Positions 23,321-31,857 of a stretch of 64,000 nucleotides of DNA are shown piece by piece (position 1 is the stretch's first letter; the number at the start of each line of letters is the position of its first letter). Position numbers and translations under genes: made by a program. The notes below the pieces were generated by a model. The model ran no database searches, was not told the DNA's origin, and saw only the letters and a program-made list of their open reading frames with translations. Source of the DNA: Acrocarpospora pleiomorpha (GTDB lineage Bacteria > Actinomycetota > Actinomycetes > Streptosporangiales > Streptosporangiaceae); the NCBI RefSeq assembly GCF_009687885.1, contig NZ_BLAF01000021.1, positions 93,721 to 157,720 on the forward strand, read 5' to 3'.

Positions 23321-24292
23321 ATGATCCGGATCGAGGTGAGCCCGCAGGACATCGCCGCGAGCCGGTTCGCGATCTCGCCGGTCGTGGAGACGATGCACGC
23401 ACTCTGGGTGGTGTCGGGACGGCAGCCCGCCGGGCCGCTGAGGTCGTGGGCGGAACAGGCGCGAGAGCCGTACCTGGCCTTGGTGGCGGCCAATCCCGAG
23501 CTGCGGGCTTTGCATGCGCTGATGCGGGCGGGGGGCTACAACGCGGACTTCGTCGCGCCGCCGCCTTCCGGCGTGAATGTGCGGTTCGAGGTGGAGATCG
23601 AGCGGATCAGGGCAACGCCGCTCAGCCAGGCGCGGGCGGAGATCGCTAGGAACCTGGACGGCGTGGCCCGCCCCCCGGACGCGGTGATGGCCATCCTGAA
23701 CGGGCCCGGCGTGGTGGACGCGCTCGCCGACGCCCTGGAACTGGCCTGGCGGGCGGTCCTCTCTCCGGACTGGCCGCGCTTCCACGCCATTCTGGAGCGC
23801 GACGTGGTGCAGCGGGCCGGACGGCTGGCCACCTACGGCTGGGCGGCCGCACTCGACGACCTCAACCCCAGCATCGGCTGGCGCGACGATACCATCGAGA
23901 TCCGCCACCGAGGCGAGCCCGAGCACTACCGCCTAGACGGCCGCGGCCTGCTCTTCATGCCAAGCGCGTTCTCCCCCAAAGTGATCCCCTACCTGGAGGA
24001 TTCCTGGCCCTATGCGGTCGTCTATCCGGCCAGAGGCACCGCCGTCCCCACCCACACCGGCGGCACCACCGCCCTGACCCGCCTGATCGGCCGCTCGCGA
24101 GCCCGCATCCTGCTGGAACTGGCAACCCCGGCCACCACCTCCCAACTGGCCGCCCGGCTCACGCTGAGCCTGGGCGCCACCGGCGACCACATCTCGGCCC
24201 TGCGAACGGCCGGTCTGATCACCGGCTCCCGGACCGGCCGCACGGTCCGCTACCACCGCACGCCGCTCGGGGACGCGCTGGTCAGCCCTTAA
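23321..24292 (+). CDS. ArsR-like winged-helix transcriptional regulator
   Basis: The 323-residue protein has an unusual long N-terminal region (DUF5937-like by memory) and a C-terminal winged helix at about residues 255-320, with RARILLELATPATTSQLAARL and a recognition segment GDHISALRTAGLITGSRTGRT. ATG 23321 follows GGGGGTGG. It is divergent from the MFS gene and probably represses it through the AT-rich palindromes. The last 11 bases overlap the convergent permease gene. Confidence 0.8.
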   Translation: MIRIEVSPQDIAASRFAISPVVETMHALWVVSGRQPAGPLRSWAEQAREPYLALVAANPELRALHALMRAGGYNADFVAPPPSGVNVRFEVEIERIRATPLSQARAEIARNLDGVARPPDAVMAILNGPGVVDALADALELAWRAVLSPDWPRFHAILERDVVQRAGRLATYGWAAALDDLNPSIGWRDDTIEIRHRGEPEHYRLDGRGLLFMPSAFSPKVIPYLEDSWPYAVVYPARGTAVPTHTGGTTALTRLIGRSRARILLELATPATTSQLAARLTLSLGATGDHISALRTAGLITGSRTGRTVRYHRTPLGDALVSP

Positions 24293-25091
24293 GCGCCCCC
24301 GCCATCAGACCGCGCATGAAGAACCGGCCCAGCAGCACGTAGATGATCATGGTGGGGATGGAGGCGAGGATCGCGGCGGCCATCTGCTGGCTGTAGGGGA
24401 CGGTCTGGGCGCCCGCGATGTTGTTGAGCATCACCGTGGTCGGCCAGGAACTCGGCCCGGTCAGGAAGACCGCGAACAGGAAGTCGTTCCACATCGAGGT
24501 GAACTGCCAGATGATCACGACCGCGAAGGCGGGACCCGAGACCGGCAGCACGATCGAGGCGAAGGTCCGCAGCATGCCCGCGCCGTCCACCCGGGACGCC
24601 TCGATCAGCTCGTCCGGGATGGTCACGTAATAGTTGCGGAAGATCAGCGTGCAGATCGGGATGCCGTACACGACATGGGCCAGGACCAGGCCGGGGATGC
24701 CGCCGTACACGCCGAGGTTCACCATGAGCTGGACCAGCGGGATCATCACCCCCTGGTACGGGACGAACATGCCGAACAGGAACAGCGTGAACACGAGTTC
24801 CGAACCGGGAAAGCGCCACTTCGACAGCACGTAGCCATTCATCGCGCCCAGCGCGGCCGAGATGAGCGAGCCGGGCACGGCCAGCAGGAAGCTGTTGACG
24901 ATGCCGGGCCGCAGCTTCTCCCAGGCCACCCCCCACGCCTCGGTCGTCCAGACCCGCGGCAGGTTCCACGCCTGGCTCGGGTCGGCCTCCGACAGGGGCT
25001 TGAAGCTGGTCACCACCAGCACGTAGACGGGCAGCAGGAAGAGCAGCACGAAAAACAGGAGCAGTGCGAAACGCACATGCCTGGTGGTCAC
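24282..25091 (-). CDS. Sugar ABC transporter permease, MalG/UgpE type
   Basis: The 269-residue permease has about six membrane segments and the EAA loop (DELIEASRVDGAGMLRTFASIVLP). The GTG start at 25091 overlaps the stop of the first permease gene. It forms the membrane pore of a CUT1-type sugar importer with the gene upstream. No ATPase is encoded in this cluster, so a shared MsiK-type ATPase elsewhere is likely. Confidence 0.88.
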   Translation of the reverse strand: MTTRHVRFALLLFFVLLFLLPVYVLVVTSFKPLSEADPSQAWNLPRVWTTEAWGVAWEKLRPGIVNSFLLAVPGSLISAALGAMNGYVLSKWRFPGSELVFTLFLFGMFVPYQGVMIPLVQLMVNLGVYGGIPGLVLAHVVYGIPICTLIFRNYYVTIPDELIEASRVDGAGMLRTFASIVLPVSGPAFAVVIIWQFTSMWNDFLFAVFLTGPSSWPTTVMLNNIAGAQTVPYSQQMAAAILASIPTMIIYVLLGRFFMRGLMAGALKG

Positions 25092-25981
25092 GTTCGATCT
25101 CCCCGGCGGGCGTTCCAGATCAGGTACGGCACGACGAACACGCACACCGACAGCACGATGTAGGCCGCGATGGTGGCCCCCTTGGCCGGATCGTGCGAGT
25201 CGAAGACGGCGGTCCACATGAAGATCGCGGGCACGTCCGTGATGATCTGCTTGCCGGACACGGCCACGATGAGGTCGAACACCTTCAAGCTGATATGCCC
25301 GAGAATGATCAGCGCCGCCAGCGTCACCGGCCGCAGGAACGGCAGCACGATGTGGCGGTAGACCTGCCACTCGTTGCACCCGTCCACCCGCGCCGACTCG
25401 CGCAGCTCCTCCGGCACCCCGCGGAACCCGGCCAGAAACAAAGCCATGACATATCCGGACATCTGCCAGACGGCGGGGAGGGCCATGGCGGCCATTCCCC
25501 AGTCCTGGTCGCGGAACCAGCCCCACTGCAGGAAATCCAGCCCCAGATAGCCCAACAGGCCGTTCAGGCCGACCGCGCGCTCGCCGGTGCCGCTGTTGAG
25601 CAGCCAGCGCCAGACCACGCCGGTGGCGATGAACGAGACGGCCATCGGGAACAGGTAGATCGCACGGAACCCGCCCTCACCCCTGATCCCCTTCTCCATC
25701 AGGAACGCCAGGAACCAGCCGAGCACCAGCGCCCCGGCCACGAAGACGACCGTGAAGAGGACGGCGTGCCGGACCGAGAGGCCCCAGCGGTCCTCGGCCC
25801 AGATGCCGGTGAAGTTCTCCAGGCCGACGAAACTCCCCGGGGAGACCTCGTCGTGCTGGTCGGTCAGGGCGACCTTGAAGTTCCAGCCCAGCATGCCGTA
25901 CACGAAAACCGCGATGGCGATGATCGACGGTGACACCAGCAGCAAGCCGGGCAGCCACCTGCGGACCCTCGTCACATTCAT
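25088..25981 (-). CDS. Sugar ABC transporter permease, MalF/UgpA type
   Basis: The 297-residue permease has about six membrane segments and the EAA loop (ELRESARVDGCNEWQVYRHIVLP). It follows the binding-protein gene by 45 bp and overlaps the second permease gene by four bases, giving a three-gene operon. Confidence 0.88.
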   Translation of the reverse strand: MNVTRVRRWLPGLLLVSPSIIAIAVFVYGMLGWNFKVALTDQHDEVSPGSFVGLENFTGIWAEDRWGLSVRHAVLFTVVFVAGALVLGWFLAFLMEKGIRGEGGFRAIYLFPMAVSFIATGVVWRWLLNSGTGERAVGLNGLLGYLGLDFLQWGWFRDQDWGMAAMALPAVWQMSGYVMALFLAGFRGVPEELRESARVDGCNEWQVYRHIVLPFLRPVTLAALIILGHISLKVFDLIVAVSGKQIITDVPAIFMWTAVFDSHDPAKGATIAAYIVLSVCVFVVPYLIWNARRGDRT

Positions 25982-26026
25982 CCTTTCCGTGGGGGCACGG
26001 CGGGTGCCGTACCCCCAGGTGTCAGA

Positions 26027-27313
26027 TCACTGGCCGCTGTTCTTGGCGGCGTCGGCGAGGGACTGCTGGAACTTGGCGACGTCGCCCTCCTGCTGGAACA
26101 GGCCGACCGCGTCGTTGATCGCGGCGCGCCAGGCGTCGTTGGCGACCACGCCGTGCTGGATCGAACCGGCCAGCTTGTTGCTCGCCCACTGGGCCAGGTC
26201 CCACTCCAGGTAGTCCTTGTAGAGGGACTTGTCGGCGTCCTTGCGGGCGGGGATGGAGCCCTTCAGCGGGTTGAACGCGTCCTGGCCCTCCTTGCCGGCC
26301 GCCACCTTCAGCCACGCCACCGCGCCGTCGCGGTTCGGCGCGCCCTTGGGCAGGGTGAAGCTGTCCGACAGCCACATGAAGGTGCCGTCGGTGCCGGGCG
26401 CGGGGGCCCAGTCGAAGTCGGTCTTGGAGACCTTGCCGAGGCCGCCGTCCGGCGGGTTGTGGAAGTAGCCGTAGGCCCAGTCGCCCATGATGTTGAAGGC
26501 GGCCTGGCCGTCCGCGACCTGCTTGGCGGCGGGCTGCCAGTCCTCCACGGGGGTGCCCGCGTAGGACAGGATGGTCTTGAAGTCGGTCAGCGCCTTGGTC
26601 ACGTTCGCGCTGGACCAGTCGGCCTGCGCGCTCCACAGCTGGTTGTAGGCGTCGGTCCCGAGCGAGCCGAGCAGCACGCTCTCCAGCAGGTGCACCACGG
26701 TCCACTGCGAGCCGATGGACAGCGGGATCTTCCCTGCCCCCTTGACCTTCTCCAGGTCGGCGATGAACGCGGGGATCGTGGCCGGCGGGCTGGTGATCCC
26801 GGCCTCCTGGAGCACCGACGGGTTGAACCAGAGCACGTTGGAGCGGTGGATGTTCACCGGCACCGAGTAGATCTGGCCCTGGACCGAGATCTGGTCGATC
26901 AGCTGCTGCGGGAAGACGTCCTTCAGCTTGAGCTCGTCGTAGAGGAAGTTCAGCGACTCCAGCTTGCCCGCCTTGATGTAGCCCTGCAGCTCGGCTCCGG
27001 CGTGGCCCTGGAAGGTGTCCGGGGGCTGGTTGGCTTGAAGCTTGCTGGCCAGCAGCGCGCGGGCCTGGTCGCCCGAGCCGCCCGCCACGGCCGCGTCCAC
27101 GAACTGCTGGCCGGGGTTCTCCCGCTCGAAGATGGCCCGCATCGCCTTGAGGCCGTCCGCCTCACCGGGGCCAGTCCACCAGGAGAAAACCTCAACCTTG
27201 GCGTTCGGGGTCCCCCCACCGCCGGTCTCGGCGCTCTCCCCGCTCCCGCAGGCCGTCAGGGTCAGCAGTCCGGTCAAGGAAACCGCGACGGCCGCCATCC
27301 ACCGTAGTCGCAT
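26027..27313 (-). CDS. Sugar ABC transporter substrate-binding lipoprotein
   Basis: The 428-residue lipoprotein has a signal peptide ending in LTLTAC and a family 1 sugar-binding fold (EVFSWWTGPGEADGL, then a glucose/mannose-binding-like body). It heads the importer operon. The operator TGACAACGTTGTCA lies 47 bp upstream of its start codon. The ligand is likely a mono- or oligosaccharide, but not identified. Confidence 0.9.
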   Translation of the reverse strand: MRLRWMAAVAVSLTGLLTLTACGSGESAETGGGGTPNAKVEVFSWWTGPGEADGLKAMRAIFERENPGQQFVDAAVAGGSGDQARALLASKLQANQPPDTFQGHAGAELQGYIKAGKLESLNFLYDELKLKDVFPQQLIDQISVQGQIYSVPVNIHRSNVLWFNPSVLQEAGITSPPATIPAFIADLEKVKGAGKIPLSIGSQWTVVHLLESVLLGSLGTDAYNQLWSAQADWSSANVTKALTDFKTILSYAGTPVEDWQPAAKQVADGQAAFNIMGDWAYGYFHNPPDGGLGKVSKTDFDWAPAPGTDGTFMWLSDSFTLPKGAPNRDGAVAWLKVAAGKEGQDAFNPLKGSIPARKDADKSLYKDYLEWDLAQWASNKLAGSIQHGVVANDAWRAAINDAVGLFQQEGDVAKFQQSLADAAKNSGQ

Positions 27314-27359
27314 CGCAACATCCTTTCGGGGTATTGAAACGGGTCATGTCATCCCCGAC

Positions 27360-27373
27360 TGACAACGTTGTCA
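27360..27373. promoter_or_regulatory. LacI operator TGACAACGTTGTCA (copy 2)
   Basis: This perfect palindrome is identical to the site in front of the LacI gene at 20883 and stands in the promoter region of the sugar importer. Confidence 0.85.
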
Positions 27374-27431
27374 AGAGGCCAATCAACCCACCGTTCACCA
27401 TCCCGCGTCAAGGTTTGTGCAGATAACGTCT

Positions 27432-28214
27432 CTATATAGAGCGCTCTCCGACCCGGCGCATCACGCGGCATTCGCGCTCGTCCAGCAGGGCGGTGACGGT
27501 CACCCCGAAGTCGTCCAAGGCGCCGGGCAGTTCCACCGAGGCCAGGCCCGGGCGGGCCACCACCAGCGCGCCCCGGCTGAAGGCGAGGCTGGCCAGTAGC
27601 GCGAGTTCGGCGTCGGGACCGGGCGGCCAGCTGACCAGCACGACGTCGGAGCCGACCAGGCCGACGCCGTCGTCCAGCCGGTCCATTCCGTCCAGGAACG
27701 CCTCGTGGGTGAGCCGGTCTTCCTCGGAGAGCAGGACCGCGCCCGCAGTGGGGCGGATCCGCGGCAGCGGGACCGGTTCGAGGGTCAGCAGTGTGCCGAA
27801 CTCGATCGTGTCCACCGCCGGGCCGAAGGAGACCACCTGGCGCACCCGCGAATGATCGGCGGCCTCCACCGCGGCGGGCGCCAGCTTCTGAGTGGTGAAC
27901 AGCAGCCGGGCGTCCCAGCGCAGCAGCGCAGCAGCGTCGGCCACGCGGAGCGGGAGCGCCACGCCGCCGGCCGCGATCACCGTGTGCAGCGCGGTCAGCT
28001 GGGTGGCCACCCCGTCCACCAGCACGCCCGCGACCTGGCCGGCCCTGGCGCCGCGCCGTACCAGCCCGGCCGCCGCCCCCACGACCGTGCTGGCGAGCGC
28101 GCGGTAGCTGAGCACCGCGCCGTCCCCCAGATCGACCAGCGCCGGACGGTCACCCCGCTCGTGCGCACCACCGAACACCACCTGGGTGACCAGCGGCTGA
28201 GCCGTCGACTCCAT
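27432..28214 (-). CDS. Truncated AMP-binding (ANL) domain protein
   Basis: The 260-residue protein resembles the N-terminal part of acyl/aryl-CoA ligases (DRPALVDLGDGAVLSYRALA). It stops well short of the usual 500 residues, and the AMP-binding P-loop (SSGTTGxPK type) is missing: AGAVLLS runs straight into EEDRLTHEAFL. Codon use is normal and the frame intact. It is therefore either a degenerate pseudoenzyme or a binding protein, not an active ligase. ATG 28214 starts MESTAQP. Confidence 0.65.
   Translation of the reverse strand: MESTAQPLVTQVVFGGAHERGDRPALVDLGDGAVLSYRALASTVVGAAAGLVRRGARAGQVAGVLVDGVATQLTALHTVIAAGGVALPLRVADAAALLRWDARLLFTTQKLAPAAVEAADHSRVRQVVSFGPAVDTIEFGTLLTLEPVPLPRIRPTAGAVLLSEEDRLTHEAFLDGMDRLDDGVGLVGSDVVLVSWPPGPDAELALLASLAFSRGALVVARPGLASVELPGALDDFGVTVTALLDERECRVMRRVGERSI
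27438..27448. promoter_or_regulatory. Possible second LacI-type site AGAGCGCTCTC
   Basis: Eleven bases match the operator at 13406-13417 (GAGAGCGCTCTC). The site lies inside the 3' end of the ANL-like gene, 125 bp upstream of the sugar importer, next to the palindrome CTCTATATAGAG (27430-27441). Confidence 0.45.
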
Positions 28215-28576
28215 GCTCAGGACGGTAGGGCCCGATGGCCGCTTCGCGGATCCGCATATGTATGTAGTCGCATGTGTAGGCCGCCTCCCGGTTTCGGGCG
28301 GACCCGGGTCCTGCGCGACCCGGGCCCGCGGCCGCGTGCCCCTCGACCTGGGGTCTCCACCCCTCCGAGGCGACCTCGGCCGACTCGACGAGGCACGCGG
28401 CGTGTCCAGATGCCTCTGCCGGACCCGCTTTGGCGGAAGGCATCCGCCTGCATACCGGCCTGAAATCGCTTCCCCCCGGCCGGTCACACCGCCAAACTAG
28501 GCGGCGGGCCGGGCGGTCACATCCACACGAATGCCCACTCGACGGTGTATTCGCGCCAGCTGATCATGTGTAGGCG
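28215..28576. other. Gene-free stretch
   Basis: No frame here has convincing coding character. It includes the likely promoter region of the leftward ANL-like gene, with a perfect palindrome GCGGATCCGC at 28246-28255 beside an AT-richer CATATGTATGTAG segment. I see nothing else definite. Confidence 0.4.
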
Positions 28577-28876
28577 AACCCTTTAAGGGGTGCGTGTCTC
28601 GCGGCATCCATAGGGTTTGACCTGCACCGGTGTCCACGATGCCGCTTGCCAGGGCCTCATCAAGGCCGTCCGAAGCAACCTTCGGGTCGCGGGCGGGCGG
28701 CAGGCCATGACGCCGAACAATCTCGTGCTGGATCTTGCGGATGACGATGACGTCGATCTCTGGTCCTTCGTCCGGGTAGTCGGCAACCTGGATGGCGATC
28801 CCCGTGCCTTCTCCATGTGGGTCTCAAGGTCGGCGATGAGGCCGCCGAGTTCGGCTCGGGCCTGGTCGACTCAGGC
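28577..28876 (-). pseudogene. Frameshifted gene remnant
   Basis: On the minus strand one frame reads DQARAELGGLIADLETHMEK (from about 28870) and then loses sense. A one-base shift near 28805 restores a coding-like frame (IAIQVADYPDEGPEIDVIVI and onward to about 28590). The two parts look like fragments of one small cytoplasmic protein of unknown family. No intact start and stop pair exists. Confidence 0.35.
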
Positions 28877-28988
28877 CCGCAGCCATCCCTTCCCGCCGTT
28901 CGAACCCGCCATAATTGAGAGATCTGGCCGACACTCAAATATTTCAGCGTCTCGTCGATCGAGTTGTTTGCATGTTCACCGAAGAGAC

Positions 28989-29017
28989 TTGACGCAAGTG
29001 ATCACGCAGCATAGAAG
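28989..29017 (+). promoter_or_regulatory. Sigma-70 type promoter of the protease gene
   Basis: TTGACG (28989-28994), 17 bases, then TAGAAG (29012-29017) gives a good housekeeping-type promoter about 30 bp upstream of the protease start codon. Confidence 0.5.
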
Positions 29018-29047
29018 GAAGCGAGGGTACTCGACAGAAAGGGCAGC

Positions 29048-30346
29048 ATGAGAAGGTCGCGCGCGTTACGCCGATTCCTGGCGCCATTCATCGCAGTGCT
29101 GATGGCGATAACTACCATGACACCCGTCTCCCACGCCGACGCGGTCGCCGATGATCCCCCAAAGGATCGGCCCGTCGAAGAAAGGCCGTTCAGCTATCTT
29201 CCGCCGGGAACCCTGGAGAAGATGAAAAGTCAAGAAGCGTCCAAACGAGCCGCGACCAAAATCTTGGACGTCCTGGTAGAGCTAGTCGGGAACGTACGGA
29301 ATCCGCGTGGCAGTGGGTTCGCCGGTCTCTGGATAGACGACCATGGCGTGCAGGTCCGCTGGAAGGGGACATTGCCTGGCGGCATCGAGGATGCCGTCAC
29401 GCGGGCCCGCGCGGACACGCCTGTGAACGTTGCGCAGTCCGCCTATTCCCGCGCCGAGCTCACCGCTGAGGCGGACAAGCTCAGAACGCAGATGTTCCAG
29501 AATCCAGAGGGCCCCATCCACCGGCTGGAGATCAAGGGAGACGGGAGCGGGATAGTCGCTGTCACCGAGAAGCCAAGAGACAAAGCGGAGCTTCGAGCGG
29601 CATATTCCTCGCTGTCCGATATTCAGGTGCCTCTCACGATCGTCCAGAAGGCTCGCGCCACGACAGCCGGCAGACTCGACGACACGAATCCGTTCTACGC
29701 CGGGGCGCTGATGTGGAACGGAGGTTACGACAACCGGCAGATTTACTGCACTGCGGGTTGGCCGGTGCAGGGCCGGAGCAACGGCAACTGGTATCTCGTG
29801 ACGGCCTCTCACTGCGCCTATTCCGGCCAGCACTGGTGGAACGGCAATGGAAGCGCATACATCGGCCAGGCCGGCCTTGAGTCGACCTTTCTGGACATCA
29901 TTCTGGTCGGCATGGCGGGTCCGGAGAACTACAAGTACATCTGGGATGGCGGCGTTCCGGGAGGAGAGAACACGTCTCCGGAATACGTCAAGCCGGTTGC
30001 TGGCTGGGGGCACGTAATTCCCGGCGAATGGCTTTGCGCATCGGGCTCGTACAGTGGTGCCGTATGCCGGTGGGTGGTGAACAACGACTTCCCCTACAGC
30101 TACTGTGACCATGACAAATTCGGCACCTGGGAGTGCTACGGCGACATGTTCACCATGACTCAGATCGATGGCCTACGGGGATGCCGTGGCGGTGACAGCG
30201 GCGGGCCGGTGTTCGCGCTTAGCAATGATCTCTCGCAGGTCATCGCCCGAGGTGTCATGAGTGGCTGCAACATCAGCGGGGACGGCGACTGGATGATTTT
30301 CCAGGACTTCTACTCGATTTACACTTCTCTTCATGTGACTGTCTAG
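29048..30346 (+). CDS. Secreted trypsin-like serine protease
   Basis: The 432-residue precursor has an Arg-rich signal peptide (cleavage near SHADA, residue 31), a propeptide-like region of about 170 residues, and a chymotrypsin-fold domain. The triad is visible as His in VTASHCA, Asp in FLDIILV and Ser in GDSGGPVF. Eight or so cysteines in the mature region fit disulfides of an extracellular enzyme. G+C is visibly lower than in neighbouring genes. It ends tail-to-tail with the next secreted protein, overlapping four bases. Confidence 0.88.
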   Translation: MRRSRALRRFLAPFIAVLMAITTMTPVSHADAVADDPPKDRPVEERPFSYLPPGTLEKMKSQEASKRAATKILDVLVELVGNVRNPRGSGFAGLWIDDHGVQVRWKGTLPGGIEDAVTRARADTPVNVAQSAYSRAELTAEADKLRTQMFQNPEGPIHRLEIKGDGSGIVAVTEKPRDKAELRAAYSSLSDIQVPLTIVQKARATTAGRLDDTNPFYAGALMWNGGYDNRQIYCTAGWPVQGRSNGNWYLVTASHCAYSGQHWWNGNGSAYIGQAGLESTFLDIILVGMAGPENYKYIWDGGVPGGENTSPEYVKPVAGWGHVIPGEWLCASGSYSGAVCRWVVNNDFPYSYCDHDKFGTWECYGDMFTMTQIDGLRGCRGGDSGGPVFALSNDLSQVIARGVMSGCNISGDGDWMIFQDFYSIYTSLHVTV

Positions 30347-31176
30347 AAGGCACCTGGAAGCGCGGGCGTGTTGTTGTCGTTCACGACCGCGACATTTCCT
30401 AGTTCGTCGAGCAGCCCTCTTTCGCCCAGAGGGCTGCTCAGTTCATATGTGAACGCCTCGGCCCGGAGATCAGCGGTCATAGCGCAGCGTGAGAATTCGG
30501 CACGCGACCGAGGGGCGATTTTTCCTATCACGACAACGTTCTCACTCTCGGTGATCCGCACGTTGGGAGGTGCGGTCACGCGCTGCCCGCAACCGCGTCT
30601 GGGATCCATCCAGACCGTGATCTGAGGAAGCGTCCGACTCGCCGACGCCTGCACAACCGTGGAAGAAGGGGAAAGCGACCCGAGACGCCAGAAGAATCGA
30701 GAAGGCAGAGCCGGCCACACCAGCGCCCCGCCTCCCGCCAATTGGAATTTCCACGCCGGCAGTGACACGAAGCCGCGATCCGATTGAAATTCCTGAATCA
30801 CACTCTCGGCGGCCACGACCGTGCCCATCCTCCCCGGCGCGGCCTTCCGGTCCAGGTGGAGTCTCAACTCGTCGAACGCGTTCCGCGCGGAAACGCGGGG
30901 AAGTGTCGTGACGCCGTCTGGCAACGTGACTTCCGAGGCTGCCGGGACAGTCTCGGACAACTTCCCGCCGAGCTGCACGCCGATGACGATTCCGCCTGAC
31001 TTCTCCTGGGCGGGGAGCGCCGTTACCAGAAGGATGGGACGTGGATCCCGGCTCGCCTGGAATGAACTCCACTGGCTTATCACGGTGAGAGGGTCCGGAT
31101 ACCCGGGCCGACTGTCCCCGGTGACAGCGAAGGGTGCCGTGACCAGGAAAACAGCGAGAGACAACGCTCTTCTCAT
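30343..31176 (-). CDS. Secreted protein of unknown function
   Basis: The 277-residue product begins MRRALSLAVFLVTAPFAVTG, a likely signal peptide, and has only two cysteines and no membrane segment afterwards. I recognise no domain. It lies convergent with and touching the secreted protease gene and shares its lower G+C, so the two may have arrived together. A role as protease partner or inhibitor is speculation. Confidence 0.65.
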   Translation of the reverse strand: MRRALSLAVFLVTAPFAVTGDSRPGYPDPLTVISQWSSFQASRDPRPILLVTALPAQEKSGGIVIGVQLGGKLSETVPAASEVTLPDGVTTLPRVSARNAFDELRLHLDRKAAPGRMGTVVAAESVIQEFQSDRGFVSLPAWKFQLAGGGALVWPALPSRFFWRLGSLSPSSTVVQASASRTLPQITVWMDPRRGCGQRVTAPPNVRITESENVVVIGKIAPRSRAEFSRCAMTADLRAEAFTYELSSPLGERGLLDELGNVAVVNDNNTPALPGAF

Positions 31177-31257
31177 ACGGACATCATCTGCCAGAAGTAG
31201 GCGACGGACTACCACCGATTAGACGATTGAACGCGGACGGGGGTTTACGGCTGGTGC

Positions 31258-31850
31258 GTGGGGATTGTGCGGATCAGTAGAGTGAAGAATTCCGCCCGAG
31301 GCCCGCGACCAGCGGGAAAGCATCATCTGTCGGCGGCGCTGCAAAACTGGATCTGGCCCACATCTCGAGATCTGAGCCAGATCCAGAAGTTCCGCAAGCT
31401 GATCTCCGGCATGCCCACCGGTCGGCTCCGGGCCCGCCTGACCTCCATGGCCGACAACACCGGCATCGCCATCATCGCCGCAGACCCGGCCTGCACCTCC
31501 AAGTGGGGCGCCCAGCACTGGCAGACCCCACTGACCAGCGACAACCGCAAGACCACCCGCCACGACGCGGCAGCCGTGGCGATCGGCAGACGCGCCCAGG
31601 GGCATCCGATCCGGCGACGGACGGCACCGCCCCACGACGACCGGAGTGATCGTCGTGGGCATCGGACCGTCCAGGCCCGACCGGCAGCCGCTCGGCGTGA
31701 GGAACCCGCCCCCGCACCACCGGACCACGCACAGGATGCGCTGGGCCCGGATGCGGAGCGAACGCGGGGAACCAGTGTGCCCAACACCGTTCGGGGCACG
31801 CGGCTGAGCATGGGTTCTGGCAACAGGATCCGCTCCCGCTCAGTCTCTAG
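31258..31850 (+). pseudogene. TnpB-like (IS200/IS605-type) 3' remnant
   Basis: The frame from 31258 contains the C-terminal landmarks of actinobacterial TnpB-related proteins: FRKLISGMPTGRLRARLTSMA, DPACTSKWGAQHW and RHDAAAVAIGRRAQG. The tail continues in another frame (QHRSGHAAEHGFWQQDPLPL, stop at 31848-31850), so there is at least one frameshift. The N-terminal RuvC and helix-turn-helix parts are absent. TnpB proteins are RNA-guided nucleases of transposons; this one is dead. Confidence 0.7.
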
Positions 31851-31857
31851 GAACGGT

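Noticed and set aside
28617..29051. A 144-residue plus-strand ORF just before the protease gene.
   Set aside because: Its translation is not protein-like after the first third, and the opposite strand reads more coherently as a frameshifted remnant. The protease promoter lies within it.
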